Shown here piece by piece: positions 34,496 to 46,066 of a DNA stretch of 64,000 bases. Position 1 is the stretch's first letter, and every line of letters starts with the position of its first letter. Made by a program: the position numbers and the translations under genes. Location of the stretch: NCBI GenBank assembly GCA_037176885.1, contig JAWWNJ010000011.1, positions 620,001-684,000 on the forward strand, written 5' to 3'. Origin of the DNA: Favolaschia claudopus (Eukaryota; Basidiomycota; Agaricomycetes; Agaricales; Mycenaceae). The notes beneath the pieces are model-generated. The model had not been told where the DNA came from. It did no database searches and saw only the letters and a list, made by a program, of their open reading frames with translations.

Positions 34496-36591
34496 GGTGG
34501 GGATCTTTTGTTCCTCCTCAGGATTTTGGGTGTGGAGGAGAAGGAGAAGGGAAGAGGGCGAAAAGGATGCTTGTCAGGGATGGAGGTCAACGACCAACAA
34601 GATCGTATGCAGACCGCCTTTAAGCCGCCGAATTCGGATTTCCGGCAATCGATTCAACGTCGGCATGTCCCCCAATACGTGATGCCGCTGGGTTGCCGCA
34701 CCAGTGGCAGCCCGGCATTACGCTCCAAATTTATCCCGTTGGCCAACCATTCGCTCTAAATTTAACCACTCTAAATTTATCGCTCCGACAACATAGGCTT
34801 TCTAGTTTATCCAACGCCCCTGTACTATGGCTCATGGACGGCTCTGGAGGGCAGCTCAAGAGCCTCAGCTGCATGTCCGCCAAAGACAAAGTAACTTGAA
34901 CTTGGTGCTCACTGTGCCATCTTTGCCAGTGGAAACCCTCAGGCTTGTCAATTCCAATGTCAGGTAACGGGCTTTTATCGCCATACCATGCCCAGCGATG
35001 CTAATTTTATGCAGTCAGCTGAATAAAGCAACGAGCACTACGGTACCGCCGTAGAATCACATCCAGCTTGAGTGTCAACTCGAAGCCCTTCCTCACCCAA
35101 AAATAGAGCCCAAGCGTGCAGAGGGTAGTCGCCAAACTAGAAAGGCGCTGTATGCTGTTCACAGACACTTCTCAGCGAAACTAATGTACTCTGACAGAGT
35201 CGGAAACCAATCTGAGCGTCGCACCTTCGATTCGGGATACCGAAAATCCAGGTCACGAATTCGGTGGAGCAGTGAGCACATATCTCAACTTTCAAGTAAG
35301 ATCCAGATGCTCCCGTGTCACCTCTAAACACGTAGAACACTGCGCGCGAGACGCTCCTGAACGGCCCCGGGTAACGACCGTTCTATACATCACCAAAATT
35401 CAACAGAACGGCGCGAATGACGGGAGCATATGTGCCTATTCCAGATTTTGCCTTAAATAGCCAACTGACTGACCTCTCTCTCTGTTAGTATACTCGTATC
35501 GAATCGGATGTATAGCCGTAAACTTCGACCAAGCTTCCAACGGGAATTCAAATGCGAGTAAATCCTCACATATGAAGGTATATGAGCAGCCACAGAACGC
35601 CCACCCCCGCAGTACTTTCTCGGAGCGCCTCAAAGTGAAATACGCCCAGTTGTACGATTTCTCACTGATAGGTTTCAATTAATAGCCATGTTCAACACAA
35701 TCGAGCCAACTTTCCCACGGTTCAAGTTCACTCTGTTGTCACAATTTACATTGGAGTGGATCTACATGGTCAATCTTAGGGCTTCTACAGTATATTATGT
35801 ATCAACCTAGTCATCCAACTAATCTACAAAGTTCCTGATACCACGGGAGGCGAGGAGCTCGCCGTCCCATGTCTTTCTTTACTTCGCCCACCTGTGGTTC
35901 CCCTTCGTATCTGTCTCAAATCCATCCGTTATTTAAAAGAACTTGCCTTTCCCCGTTCTTGCGCTGGTGTTGCTTTCGAAGTTCATGTATAAGCTGTGGC
36001 AAAATCATGCTGTAATTTAGACCGCATACCGTTTAGACTGCGTAAGTATAGAGAGTTTGAATTTATGAGCGCCGTTCGAGTGTGTATGTTACCATGGCCA
36101 GGAAAGAGATTTCAGAGCCAATGAGCGTCATTTTCTACTTGCAAGCATGAAAATGGCCTGAACAATGCGGGAACGAAGACAAAACAACCCTGGGAAATTT
36201 CGGAGCTGAGCCGAAATATGCCGTCGTCCGAACTGCCCGAACCAACCAGTTCCTTGCCACCGACCGCGACAAGGACGAAAACCTTTCCCGGCACAGTGAA
36301 TGCCCTCTACTCGTTCTCAATCGCATAGGTTTCATTGCCCCACTGCTGCCCAATCGATCAACATGTTCCCCTCAAGTCCTGTCAAAAAACAAGGCCGATG
36401 TACCTTTCCCGAATCCCTGCCAAGTCGTTGGCCGATCCTACGCGCCTCGAAGGCTCTCAGAAATTCGATACCACTAGTTTGCGCATCAAGCCAACTGGAG
36501 CTCCCGGGCGCTGCGGCCATACTGACATTGCTAAAGGAGTCTGAGATTCGAGACCCCAAGTTTTTTTGCCTGCCTCCTGACTCACTTGAGA
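34496..36591. other. intergenic, no recognised gene
   Basis: About 2.1 kb with only short frames. A small repeat of CTCTAAATTTA-type units lies at 34728-34790. The last 100 bases are the promoter of AT3. No RNA gene or transposon ends are seen. Confidence 0.4.
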
Positions 36592-36598
36592 TATAAAA
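36592..36598 (+). promoter_or_regulatory. TATA box of AT3
   Basis: TATAAAA, 77 bases before the AT3 ATG. AT4 has TATAAAC 66 bases before its ATG, so the paralogues share a TATA-type core promoter. Confidence 0.5.
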
Positions 36599-36668
36599 CC
36601 TCACTCCTGAACCTTCGAAGATTGGCACTCTACACCTTCATCTATCTCTCTTACTATTCTAACTGACC

Positions 36669-38532
36669 ATGACTTACCAGCCTACCAATGAAACCACGCG
36701 CACCATGCCTACTTACCGCCGCACCGTCAGCCCTAACGAGCTGTATGTCTTTCCTTGACGGCTCAGCTGGTTCGCAGATACAAACACTTTTTGCAGCTCG
36801 TACTTCCTTCCCAGCAGGGCTTACGGTTTGAACGATATGTGTAGTGAGTCTTGCAGCATTGACATCTAATCCCAAACCAACGAACGAATTGCGACTAGCC
36901 GGACTCAAAATACACGCCCCTCCATCACTAATCTCACCACTTCGCGTTCGTATTGCATGGGCAATCATGCGGCTGAGGCATTCACTCCTCGCTTGTCGCG
37001 TGGAAATGCCTCCCGGAAAATACGATGAAGCAGAGTTTGTGTGCGTCGTCACTCTTTCTGTGCTTCCGACTTGCCTCTTACAATTCATGCATGAACAGAC
37101 TAACACCACCGTCAACTCCTGGGGAGGCAATAGCACAGGCTGCCGCAACCATCCGCTTTTTCGACGACGCCACGGGCACCGATCTAATGAACGCCTTTCT
37201 CAACGGTCCGCGCACTCTGTCCTCAGATCGACTCTCAGCAATCCACATTGCCCGTCACGGAGAAGTGTCACCCGGGATCCACGAATTTCATCTCATTTAC
37301 ATGCTCCACCACATGATCAACGATCCTACCGCGATGTACATGATGGAGAATGGTATGCTCGAGCTGTTAGGTGGCTCCGCCACCCCTGGCGGGCCACCTC
37401 ACACCGACCGGGAGCTCGCCGAAATATTGGATCGTGAGTGGATGCAACGGTGTGGTGCTCACCGCATTCCGCATGACCCTATCGTTGCTGCCACGGAGGA
37501 CAGAATCCAGGGACTTGCTGTTGAGTCGAAGTTTCGGGACGCGGCGTGGATGGTGGATCACCAAAACATCCAAAAGCGATCCATCGTAAGTTTTCTTTCA
37601 TCTATCTGTCTGACCTCGCTCATCCAGTGCTGCAGGGCGGTCACGTCTTCCCTCGTCTGAAAAACCGTCCCTTTAGGCTACGCTGGCGTGAAGCCAAATT
37701 CGATGTAGCCCACTCAAAAGCCATCATGGCACAGTGCAAAGCCAAGCGCGTCACCCTGGTGAACATGGTTTTCGCTCTCTACAACTTTGCCTGGATCCGC
37801 CTCTGTGCCTCTCGCCCGGAATTGACAGAGCGCAAAGACCTCCCCATGCTCATGTACACCGCGATCAGCACACGCCGCTACCTCAAATCTCCCTCCGCGC
37901 TCGACTCGTATCTGTCTCTCGCGTTGGAATACCACAACGTCGTCCTACCCACCTTTATACCGCGCGACATTGATCCCGTGAAAATATTCTGGGCAAGGGG
38001 TCGTGCGGCGCAACGGCAGATGTTCCGACACGCACATAGCCCACTGCTGCTCCAACGCTCGGTGGTGTCTGGCAAGGCCCGGGGCGAACGCGCGAAGGTG
38101 TGGGCCCAGCTCGATGACGAGTCGGATGGGACACTTCCTACTCCTACTCGGCGCCTCTCCGCGCCTATTCGGTCCGCCTCCAAACCGGCAGCGCCATCCC
38201 TCGCGCTGCTCGGCATCTCGAGCATCGGGGACCCATACGCCGCGTTTTTTCGCTCGCACCTGTATCCGAGCATCACGGTGCACGATTTGGGCGGCATGTC
38301 GCGCAAGGCGCCGGGTGGGATGCTGGCTTCGTCGAGGATATTCAAGGGGAGCCTTGCGATCATCTTCATGTATGATGAGCCGGCGTTTGCGCCGGGGTTG
38401 ATGGAGGAGTTTTGGCGGTATGTGGTGGATGGGGTGCATGAGTATGTGCTTCGCGATAAGAGTCTTCTGGGGACGGCCAAGGAGATGGATATGTTGAAGG
38501 AAACGCCGTTTATGGTGACGGCGAGGTTGTGA
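36669..38532 (+). CDS. acyltransferase-like protein AT3 (HHxxxD), 5 exons
   Basis: Exons 36669-36742, 36797-36843, 36899-37040, 37099-37585 and 37636-38532 join in phase to 548 residues, with the same phases as AT1, AT2, AT4 and AT5. The motif YMLHHMIND is at about residues 155-163. Other landmarks: MPTYRRTVSPNEL, SSYFLPSRAYGLNDM, GLKIHAPPSLISPLRV, PGGPPHTDRELAEI, CASRPELTERKDLPMLMYTA, FWARGRAAQRQMFRH, EEFWRYVVDGVHEYVL. Its last 165 bases and 3' flank are the left end of a 2.1 kb tandem duplication, so an orphan copy of the tail exists at 40468. Closest by eye to AT1. Intact. Confidence 0.78.
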
Positions 38533-40467
38533 CGACGAGTACTATGCCTATAATCTACACCCATTTCACTCTTTCCTTGTTACCACTATCTTGCTATCAA
38601 CGAATGTATCTCTTTTCTGCAAATTGTCCGCGCGGCGCGTTTTGAGCCCTGGTGTGAAAAATTGTTATAACTATTTGGCTATCGAAATATCGACAATCGG
38701 GCACAGCAGTGTGAATCGTTGGCTCTGAGGACTAGAGTTGAGTCCTGTGGCGAACGCGTTCGATGGTGCATGGATGAAGCTTTAAATTTGCGATTTTTGT
38801 TTGCGTAAGTCACGTCATCGCGATTGTTCCTTTGACCATCACCCCTACTGTGCTTGGTTATTACTTCTTTCTCTACCATGACGCCCTTCTCAGCCTTCAC
38901 TTTTCCTGAACTCCCTCCGCCCCCAGCAGCCATCGTCCACCTTGCTCAATCCAACGCAACGGTTACCGACGCCGTAGAGACTAATCTCGTCCGTTCTTAC
39001 ATCGAAGAACTAGACTTGCAAATGGTGTCGTTGGACGAGGCTTTAGAATCGCTCAAACTTCGTAAAGAACAGCTGCGGCAGACCATAAAGACTTATAAAG
39101 CTTGTTTCGCCCCCATCCGCCGTTTACCCCCCGAAATTCTAGGATTGATCTTCTCTGCCGTTGTACAAGAAACGGCGTCCGAATCTCTGAGCCTAGACAT
39201 GGACGATGCGCCATGGCTGCTCACTCGCATTTGTCGGCATTGGTCTGCGGTGGCATTGTCTAACCCCGCGTTATGGTCCCGACTTGATCTGCACCTGCAT
39301 CGCATAGGAGAAAAGGGCGCCGTTCCTTTGACCAGGCTGCAGATTGAAAGGTCCCAGAACATGCCTTTGACCCTCAAGATCCGCGACGATGACGACTGGC
39401 AGCGCGCATCACATCCTGTTCTCGATGTTGTGCTCTCAGTCTGCGCAATGGGGGATCGTTGACGTCTATATGCACCCCTTGCTTCTCGAGCAAATTTCAA
39501 AGGCTCGCAGATTCGATTCTCTGACGACATTTCTCATAACCATCGATCTGTCTGTGGACGATAGATTCGACACTGTATCCAAATACGATGATGCCTTCTG
39601 GAATGTGTTTTCTGTGGCTCCCAAGCTGAGGCACCTCCAGGCACTTTCATGGAACACGGAAAGTACCTATGTCAGTCCTCCCTTCAGTCTCCCATGGCAC
39701 CAGCTCACCCGTTTGTCCACATCGACTACTTCGAATACCCAAGCCTTGACGGTGCTGCAAAAATTGTCGAGCATCGTAGAATGTACCCTCGCTTTCGCCA
39801 CTGCCGATATTCTTCAGCAGAACCATAACATTGTCTGTCTTCCCCATCTGCGTTCGCTGGCGCTCCAGATTGAAGACGAGCCAGTCATTTACCAGAAGCG
39901 AACTTCTGTGCTGGATTTCTTAGAGACTCCCAGTATACAAAGTCTCGCCGTTTATCAGACAGCGGACGTAGAGGCGGTTTTGGGTCTTGTCACTCGCTCA
40001 AACTGTGCTTCTTCACTCACCCTGCTCCACCTATATTCGAACTCGATTAATCACGAAATGGCTCTTCATCTCACAGAGAAGATGCCGTCTCTTACCTCTC
40101 TTGAGCTCGGAGATTTTGATGGGACAATCGAGGTCCATCCGACTCGCTCATTGACAGTGGTGTTCATTCAGGCCTTCTCAAAACATTGGCTCAAGCACAA
40201 ACCCGTCAACGATTCCCGACAACTCAGGTTGTCGATCACCGACCACGCTTACGAGTATCTGGAGGATGAACAGCTCACGTCGCTGTTCACACCGCTGGAA
40301 AAGGAGGGTCTTTTTATCACCCTTTTATCGTCAGCCAGAGTTCCGAGCATCATCATGGAAAACTTCCGTTATTGACCCTTGTACACGCGCGGTTTCAACT
40401 GTCCTACCGCACAAAATGGGCTCAATTATTTTTCAGTACTAGTACTCATCGTGCCTCGGCAGCCTTG
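38367..40467. repeat. tandem duplication, first unit (AT3 tail + F-box B)
   Basis: The unit begins in the AT3 coding sequence at CATGTATGATGAG and ends with CTCGGCAGCCTTG just before the same CATGTATGATGAG recurs at 40468. The two units run in parallel through the AT3 stop, the shared 3' flank (for example CTTTCCTTGTTACCACTATC and GGCTATCGAAATATCGACAA), the F-box promoter and the F-box gene. Confidence 0.85.
38878..40375 (+). pseudogene. F-box protein B, frameshifted by a 2-bp deletion
   Basis: Same family as F-box A, C and D: hydrophobic start MTPFSAFTFPELPPPP, coiled coil SYIEELDLQMVSLDEAL, F-box RRLPPEILGLIFSAV, WLLTRICRHWSAVALS, leucine-rich tail. Compared with D, the bases CG are missing between 39439 and 39440 (TCTCAG then TCTGCG). 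The first frame therefore ends at 39462, and the rest (to 40375) continues in another frame. Restoring two bases in count gives 500 codons, so nothing else is broken. The 5' part follows C, but about 39263-40154 is nearly identical to D; see findings. Confidence 0.8.
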
Positions 40468-40633
40468 CATGTATGATGAGCCGGCGTTTGCGCCGGGGTT
40501 GATGGAGGAGTTTTGGCGGTATGTGGTGGATGGGGTGCATGAGTATGTGCTTGGAGATAACAGTCTTCTGGGGACGGCGAAGGAGATGGATATGTTGAAA
40601 GAGACGCCGTTTATGGCGACGGCGAGGTTGTGA
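40468..40633 (+). pseudogene. orphan 3' end of an AT gene
   Basis: A copy of the last 54 codons of AT3 (MYDEPAFAPGLMEEFWRYVV through TARL and stop), still in frame. It lacks everything upstream, including the HHxxxD motif. It is the left edge of the second tandem unit and is not expected to be functional. Confidence 0.85.
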
Positions 40634-40995
40634 CGACGAATACTATTCCTATAATACTAGCTTCATCTACACCCATCTCACTCTTTCCTTGTTACCACTA
40701 TCTTGCTATCAAAGAATGTATCTCTTTTCCGCAAATTGTCCGCGTTCAAGTTTTGAGCCCTGGTGTGAATTGTTATAACTATTTGGCTATCGAAATATCG
40801 ACAATCGGGCACAGCAGTTTTAATCGTTGACTCTGAGGACTAGTGAGGCAAGAATTCGCGTGGCGAACGCGTTCGATGGTGCATGGATGAAACTTCAAGT
40901 TTGTTTTGTAATTTTTGTTTGTGCACGTGTCATCGCGATTGTTCTTTGCCTTCCACCTTGACCGTCACTTACTGTGCTTGCCTTCTTCCTCTATC

Positions 40996-42513
40996 ATGAC
41001 GCCCTTCTCAGCCTTCACTTTTCCTGAACTCCCTCCGCCTCCAGCAGCCATCGTCCACCTTGCTCAATCCAACGCAACAGTTCTCGACGCCGTAGACAGC
41101 GGTCTCGTTCGTTCTTACATCGAAGAGCTGGACTTGCAAATGGTTTCGGTGGACGAGGCTTTGGCAAGGCTCAAGCTTCGTAAAGAACAGCTGCGGGAGA
41201 CCAGAAAGACTTATGAAGCTTGTTTCGCCCCCATCCGCCGTTGATCCCTCGAACTTCTAGGATTGATCTTCTCTGCCGTTGTACAAGAAACGGCGTCCGA
41301 ATCTCTGAGCCTAGACATGGACGATGCGCCATGGCTGCTCACTCGCATTTGTCGGCATTGGTCTGCGGTGGCTTTGTCTACCCCCGCGTTATGGTCCAGA
41401 CTCGATTTGCGCCTGCATCACATAGGAGAAAGGGGCGCCGTTTCGTTAACCAGGCTGCAGGTTGAAAGGTCCCAGAGCATGCCTTTGAGCATCAAGATCA
41501 GCGACGGTTCCTACGACGTGACCGGGTCCACCCACGAATCACATCCTGTTTTCGATGTTGCGCTTTCAGCGTCTGCGAAATGGGGAATCGCTGATGTCTC
41601 TCTACACCCCTCGCTTCTCGAGCAAATTTCCAAGGCTCGAAGATTCGATTCCTTGACAACACTTCTCATAGACATCGATTTCACTGCGGACGATAGATTC
41701 CAAAGTGTATCCGACTACGACGACGCTTTCTGGAATGTATTTTCCGTTGCTCCCAAGCTGCGGCACGTCCAGGCGTTGTCATGGGACATGGAAGGTATCT
41801 TCATCAGTGTTCCCTTCAGTCTCCCATGGCACCAGCTCACCCATCTGTCCACTTCGTCTACTTCGAATACCGAAGCCCTGACGGTGCTGCAAAAATTATC
41901 GAGCATCGTAGAATGCACTCTCGCCTTCGACGTTGCCGATATTCTTCAGCGGGACCATAACATCGTCTCTCTTCCCCATCTGCGTTCGCTGGCGATCCAG
42001 ATGGGATCCGGGCCAATCATTTACCAGAAGCGAACTTCTGTTCTGGATTTCCTGGAGACACCTCGTCTGCAAAGGCTTGCCGTTTATCAAACAGCGGACA
42101 TAGAGGCGGTCTTGGGTCTTGTCACTCGTTCAAATTGTGCTTCCTCGCTCACCTCGCTCCACCTATATTCGGACTCGATAAATTACAACATGGCTCTTGA
42201 TCTCTTAGCGAAGATGCCATCCCTTACCTCTCTTGAACTAGGAGAATATGATCAGAGAGTCCTTCTGACTCGGTCATTGACGCCGGGTTTCATCCAGGCC
42301 TTCATCGAGGAATTCTCAAAGCATTGGCTGAAGCAGAAATCCGTTGGTGATCCCCAACCACTCAGGTTGTTGATAAGCAACCAAGATCTCCCGTATTCGG
42401 ATGTAGAACGGCTCATGTCGATGTTCACCCGACTGGAAAAGGAGGGTCTATTTATCACCGTTTCACTGTCAATCAGAGTGCCGTGCATCATTATGGATGA
42501 CTTTCAATATTGA
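40996..42513 (+). pseudogene. F-box protein C, interrupted by an in-frame stop
   Basis: Paralogue of B and D, with the same coiled coil and F-box layout. Where B and D read CGC CGT TTA (Arg-Arg-Leu, the first residues of the F-box), C reads CGC CGT TGA, so translation from ATG 40996 ends at 41244. The downstream frame stays open to 42513 (416 codons from 41263) and keeps the whole leucine-rich region, with its own divergence. The break is therefore young, or the downstream part is used from an internal start. Confidence 0.8.
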
Positions 42514-43081
42514 CCCTTGCTCGGGCGCGGCCTCAGCTATTCTACTACGACTACTGCACAAAATGGACCCGCTTGTTTTCCGGTCCTTATCGTGCCTCGG
42601 CAGCCTTGCGTCGCCTGGATCTGCTATGGTACATAGACGTACATAGTGTTGGCGTCGCGGATCTCGAGCAACCTTCCGTCTTTCCATCTTCCCCAGGGAT
42701 TAAAATAGTTTCCGCCTGTATCCACGCTATCGAGCTGAACCGGACTTTTTCGTTTGCCACTTCGAGAACTGTCTATAGTCTCCTTCCCCCGACGTGCTTA
42801 GCGTGTCATTCAACCCTCAAGGGTCTATGTACTGTCGGTAGCCCTAGCAATCGGATGTTAACGATCTGAATACTACATCCTCAGAAGGAAAAATGCGCGA
42901 ATAATTCACAATCGGCTAAGTGCTAGTTGAGCAAGTCGACAGTTCTCATCATGCTGAGAACCTTGACGTACACGCCGGGTTCTCTTTTTCCTTTATGTCC
43001 GTGGTCTAGGAGGTTGTGGGCTCAAAATCTTTCCCTCCATTCCCTCAGGTCTCCCCCTAGCTAGGCGGCTTGGCAACTCGA
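42514..43081. other. intergenic between F-box C and DUF6534 gene
   Basis: The first 95 bases are the end of the tandem unit; the rest presumably holds the DUF6534 promoter. A pyrimidine-rich segment at about 43047-43071 resembles one at about 44935-44957 after the DUF6534 gene. No gene is seen. Confidence 0.35.
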
Positions 43082-44778
43082 ATGGCTGGAGCTGCCACCA
43101 GCGTCGGTGCGTCTAAACGAAACTCCCCGCGACGATGTCAACCAATCTGTGTATCCATCTTTGACTTCAAGGTCCTCTTTTGCTTGGGATACTTTGTACG
43201 CTTCGCTGCGCTTTCAGTGATACCCTTCTCACCCCTTTTGAAACAGTGAACACATATTTATATGGTGCTTGTTCTCGACATGAAATGGCGACGTTCAGGA
43301 CTGACTCCCAGAACTGAAGGTCTGGTGACAAGCCACTGTATGATATATGTGAATCACAGTGCGCCGTCTCTTTCACGGTCGAAGTTCTGCGTTGACAATG
43401 ATGCTCGTTTTGCCCCTGCAGAATTCAACGACTCTTGGTGGATCAGGTAGGCCTTACCTCGGATCTCGAAGAGAACGAGTGATTCACGCAAGACGAATAC
43501 AGAGCAATGGTTTTGATGCTCTTTTCTATCGACACGCTTCATAGCGGGGTGTACGTCTTTCGTCGACCCTTCCGGATGACTTCCTAATTTGAGTTTAGCG
43601 GCATCTATGAGCTTTGGGACATATGGTGCACTTTCGCACTGTTAATAGAGGCCTATTCCGCTCTCTAATCACGAGGCATAGCGTGAAGAATTCCAGTAAC
43701 CCTACCTTCTTTCTCGGTAAGCCTTCGCTGGCAATTCGTAATTTATCTATTTCTGAAGGTGAGATAGTCGTGGATTGGACGATACCATTTACAAGCATCG
43801 TTGTATCGTTATCGGGTCTCCTTGTTCAATTGTTTCTCATACAGAGGCACGTACACAGCGGTGTTCGATGTTATCGAGACACTCATGATCCTTATTCCAG
43901 AGCCTTCAACCTGACCGGAAGCAAGATTATCCTCCTCATACTCGGGGCACTATGCACGGGAGCGTTTGTTTCTGGATGCATCACGGCAGTCCGCCTCGGC
44001 ATCATAAAAGAGTAAGTCGTTCTATCGGTCGCCTGTCGTCATTTGCTGAAGATTCCGACAAGTGTCACGAAATTCCATGAGATAGTGCCACTCGTCACTG
44101 GTAACGAGACTTTGCTTTCAATTTTTCTGCATGAATATCAACCCCCACGCAAGGTTGGCTCGTGCTTTTGTGCTTGACGGACCTCCTCATCTCGGGTAAT
44201 CATCCCTCTGCTTCTTATCGGTAAAGTGCTTAACGAAACCAGGCACCCTCATCTTCGTTCTCGCACGCTCAAGGACAGGATTTCGGCACACAGATACCAT
44301 CATCAACCAATTAATTCGCGGGGCAATTCAAACTGGCCTTTTTGTTTCAATGTTTGCTCTGGGCGATCTCTTGTGTTTCATTTTCGCCTCCAAAACGACC
44401 TTTTACGCCATGTTCGCATATCCTATTGGCAGGATTAATACCTTAGTCTGTTGTCTCCAGCGATTGTCGGGCGCTTCACTAATGCACTTGCCATCCCAGA
44501 CCTTGGTCGATACCCTCAACACGCGAATGAAAATCTTTCGGATGGACCGGATGGACGAGGACCTTGGTGCGAGTGGTGGAACCGTGGTAAGTCCTGCTAC
44601 TATCGCTCTGACTGTAATCGACCAAACGCGATTGCAGCAGTCGGCTCCTAATGTGTTCCACATCCGGACAGTCTCCTCGCAAACCTATCGGATCGAAGGC
44701 GTTGCGGAGGCGCACCGGGCAGAGGTTGATAAATTGCCGGTGGGTGAGGCAGACGAGCCTCCCCTCGCCAAGGTTTGA
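43082..44778 (+). CDS. DUF6534-type seven-helix membrane protein, many short exons
   Basis: Integral membrane protein of a basidiomycete-expanded family of unknown function. Exons resolved from frame and splice signals: 43082-43106, 43172-43195, 43247-43264, one short uncertain exon (perhaps 43360-43377), a piece ending 43446, 43503-43550, 43599-43640, 43697-43716, 43759-44011, 44063-44100, 44154-44195, 44243-44445 and 44500-44778. The spliced start MAGAATSVGPLLLGIL then NTYLYG matches the usual first helix. Later segments also match: SWWIRAMVLMLFSIDTLHS, IPFTSIVVSLSGLLVQLF, WLVLLCLTDLLISGTLIF and the family hallmark RTGFRHTDTIINQLIRGAIQ, then ALGDLLCFIF and TLNTRM. The C-terminal tail is charged and cytosolic. 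The part between helices 1 and 2 is the weakest. Confidence 0.75.
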
Positions 44779-46000
44779 AGTATCGACTGCATAGTGTACA
44801 ACACATAATCTTTGTATCCATAAATCGCTCTGAGACTGTACTGCCAGTGGCTCCAAACTTCGTGTCCGATCGTGAAACCTTGCAGCTATGACTTATCAAT
44901 GCGGTACGCAAGTAGTCAGTCAGTCTTCCGTTACCCTCAGCTCCCCCTAGCCGAGCGGCGCCAACACGTCCAGCAAGACGTCGGATGTCATGACCCAAAC
45001 ACGGTGTCAGTAACCGTCAAGACGTCTGCTTGATATGTTTCTTCATCCATTCACGCCGCCGAAAGTTGCACCACAAACGCTGCCGCCCGTACCTGCTCCA
45101 TCTGCTCAAGAATCGTTTCCCGACTTTCGAGTGCCTGCTTGAGGTCCCGGATTCTTTGGCGGTTCCTCATTTCTCGCTGCATGGCTAGATTTACAGTAAT
45201 TGACTCTTGTAAGCATCGCATTGTATCTCGGCAGTTTCCTTCGCTCGTTTGGCCCCTGCAATACGGCGGGTGTCTGGACTCCCCATGGGAGACACTGTAT
45301 TCTCCTTCTGTACACTTCCACGAGACGCGCGGGCCTTGGCTAATTGCTGCTTCCTGGCGCGCGAAGCGCCTTTGCGTGGAGCGGTCATACTAAACGCTTC
45401 CTCTGGGGGCCCATTAGTTTGTAACGTTTTCACGGAGATTGAGGAGTGTTCAACCGAACACCGAGTCGCAGGAGAGCCGGGAAGACGATGAGCGCGTCGC
45501 GTGACGGTGTGACAACGCGTCGTGTCACGCGTTTGACGTGGTACAGCCGCATCATGAGATCAAACATCCTGTTCCCGAACAACAACTTTGGCATTCACTC
45601 GTTTCGCACAAAGGCACAGACCACGCGCCACGGATCGTAGAATTGGTCAATACCGGCCACAGCATGCGCCGAGAAAATTGCAACCCTTGAACGCCACCCA
45701 TCCCCTGGCCATGTCTCATTTCTGTGAACACTTTTTGAAAGATTTCGATTCCGGGTGTTGATTTAACTCGGTGTCTCCACACTTCAAGCCCTCATATGGT
45801 CACGCACTGCAGCTTGAGCTCGCAACCTTCGACCTTTTCCTATCGCTTTGCCCAATGCTGAGCGCTCACTCGGAGAACGGACAAACTTTAGGGGGGCTTG
45901 GCTAAAAAATTGCTCCTCCTGAGGGTGTGCGTTTCCCCTACTGGAGTTCCTGGAGATGTCGACCAACCAAATTTCTGGCGCGCCCCTGTTACTTGGAGGA
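44779..46000. other. intergenic with a small coiled-coil relic
   Basis: It contains the broken coiled-coil frame at 45051-45433 (listed separately) and the promoter of AT4. Other short minus frames (45552-45782, 45784-46074) are not convincing. Confidence 0.35.
45051..45433 (-). pseudogene. small coiled-coil protein, apparently frameshifted
   Basis: From ATG 45433 (or 45388) the minus frame reads a basic segment (APRKGASRARKQQLAKARAS) and KRAKETAEIQCDAYKSQ, then stops. A second frame, open through 45235-45051, continues directly with a strongly predicted coiled coil (MQREMRNRQRIRDLKQALES, then RETILEQMEQV). No usable intron of normal length lies between them, so a one-base frameshift is likelier. 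The family is not recognised. It could be the remnant of a gene carried by a mobile element. Confidence 0.35.
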
Positions 46001-46007
46001 TATAAAC
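46001..46007 (+). promoter_or_regulatory. TATA box of AT4
   Basis: TATAAAC in the context GGAGGATATAAACCC, 66 bases before the AT4 ATG. Confidence 0.5.
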
Positions 46008-46066
46008 CCGACTCCTGCAATGCGAGCAAAGCATTATCCTTGTCGTTCCTCTCATTCGTTTGAAGC

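Larger units (their letters stand above)
40468..42608. repeat. tandem duplication, second unit (AT tail + F-box C)
   Basis: This is the direct repeat of 38367-40467. It ends at the same CTCGGCAGCCTTG (about 42596-42608) that ends the first unit, after which the sequence diverges. It is slightly longer (about 2.14 kb versus 2.10 kb) because F-box C is longer and the flank carries small indels. Confidence 0.85.

Noticed and set aside
36654..37148. 164-codon minus frame opposite the first exons of AT3
   Set aside because: Antisense shadow; the plus strand carries a conserved exon pattern shared by five paralogues.
44403..44998. Minus-strand frames opposite the DUF6534 3' exons
   Set aside because: Antisense of exons carrying the family hallmark; no independent support.
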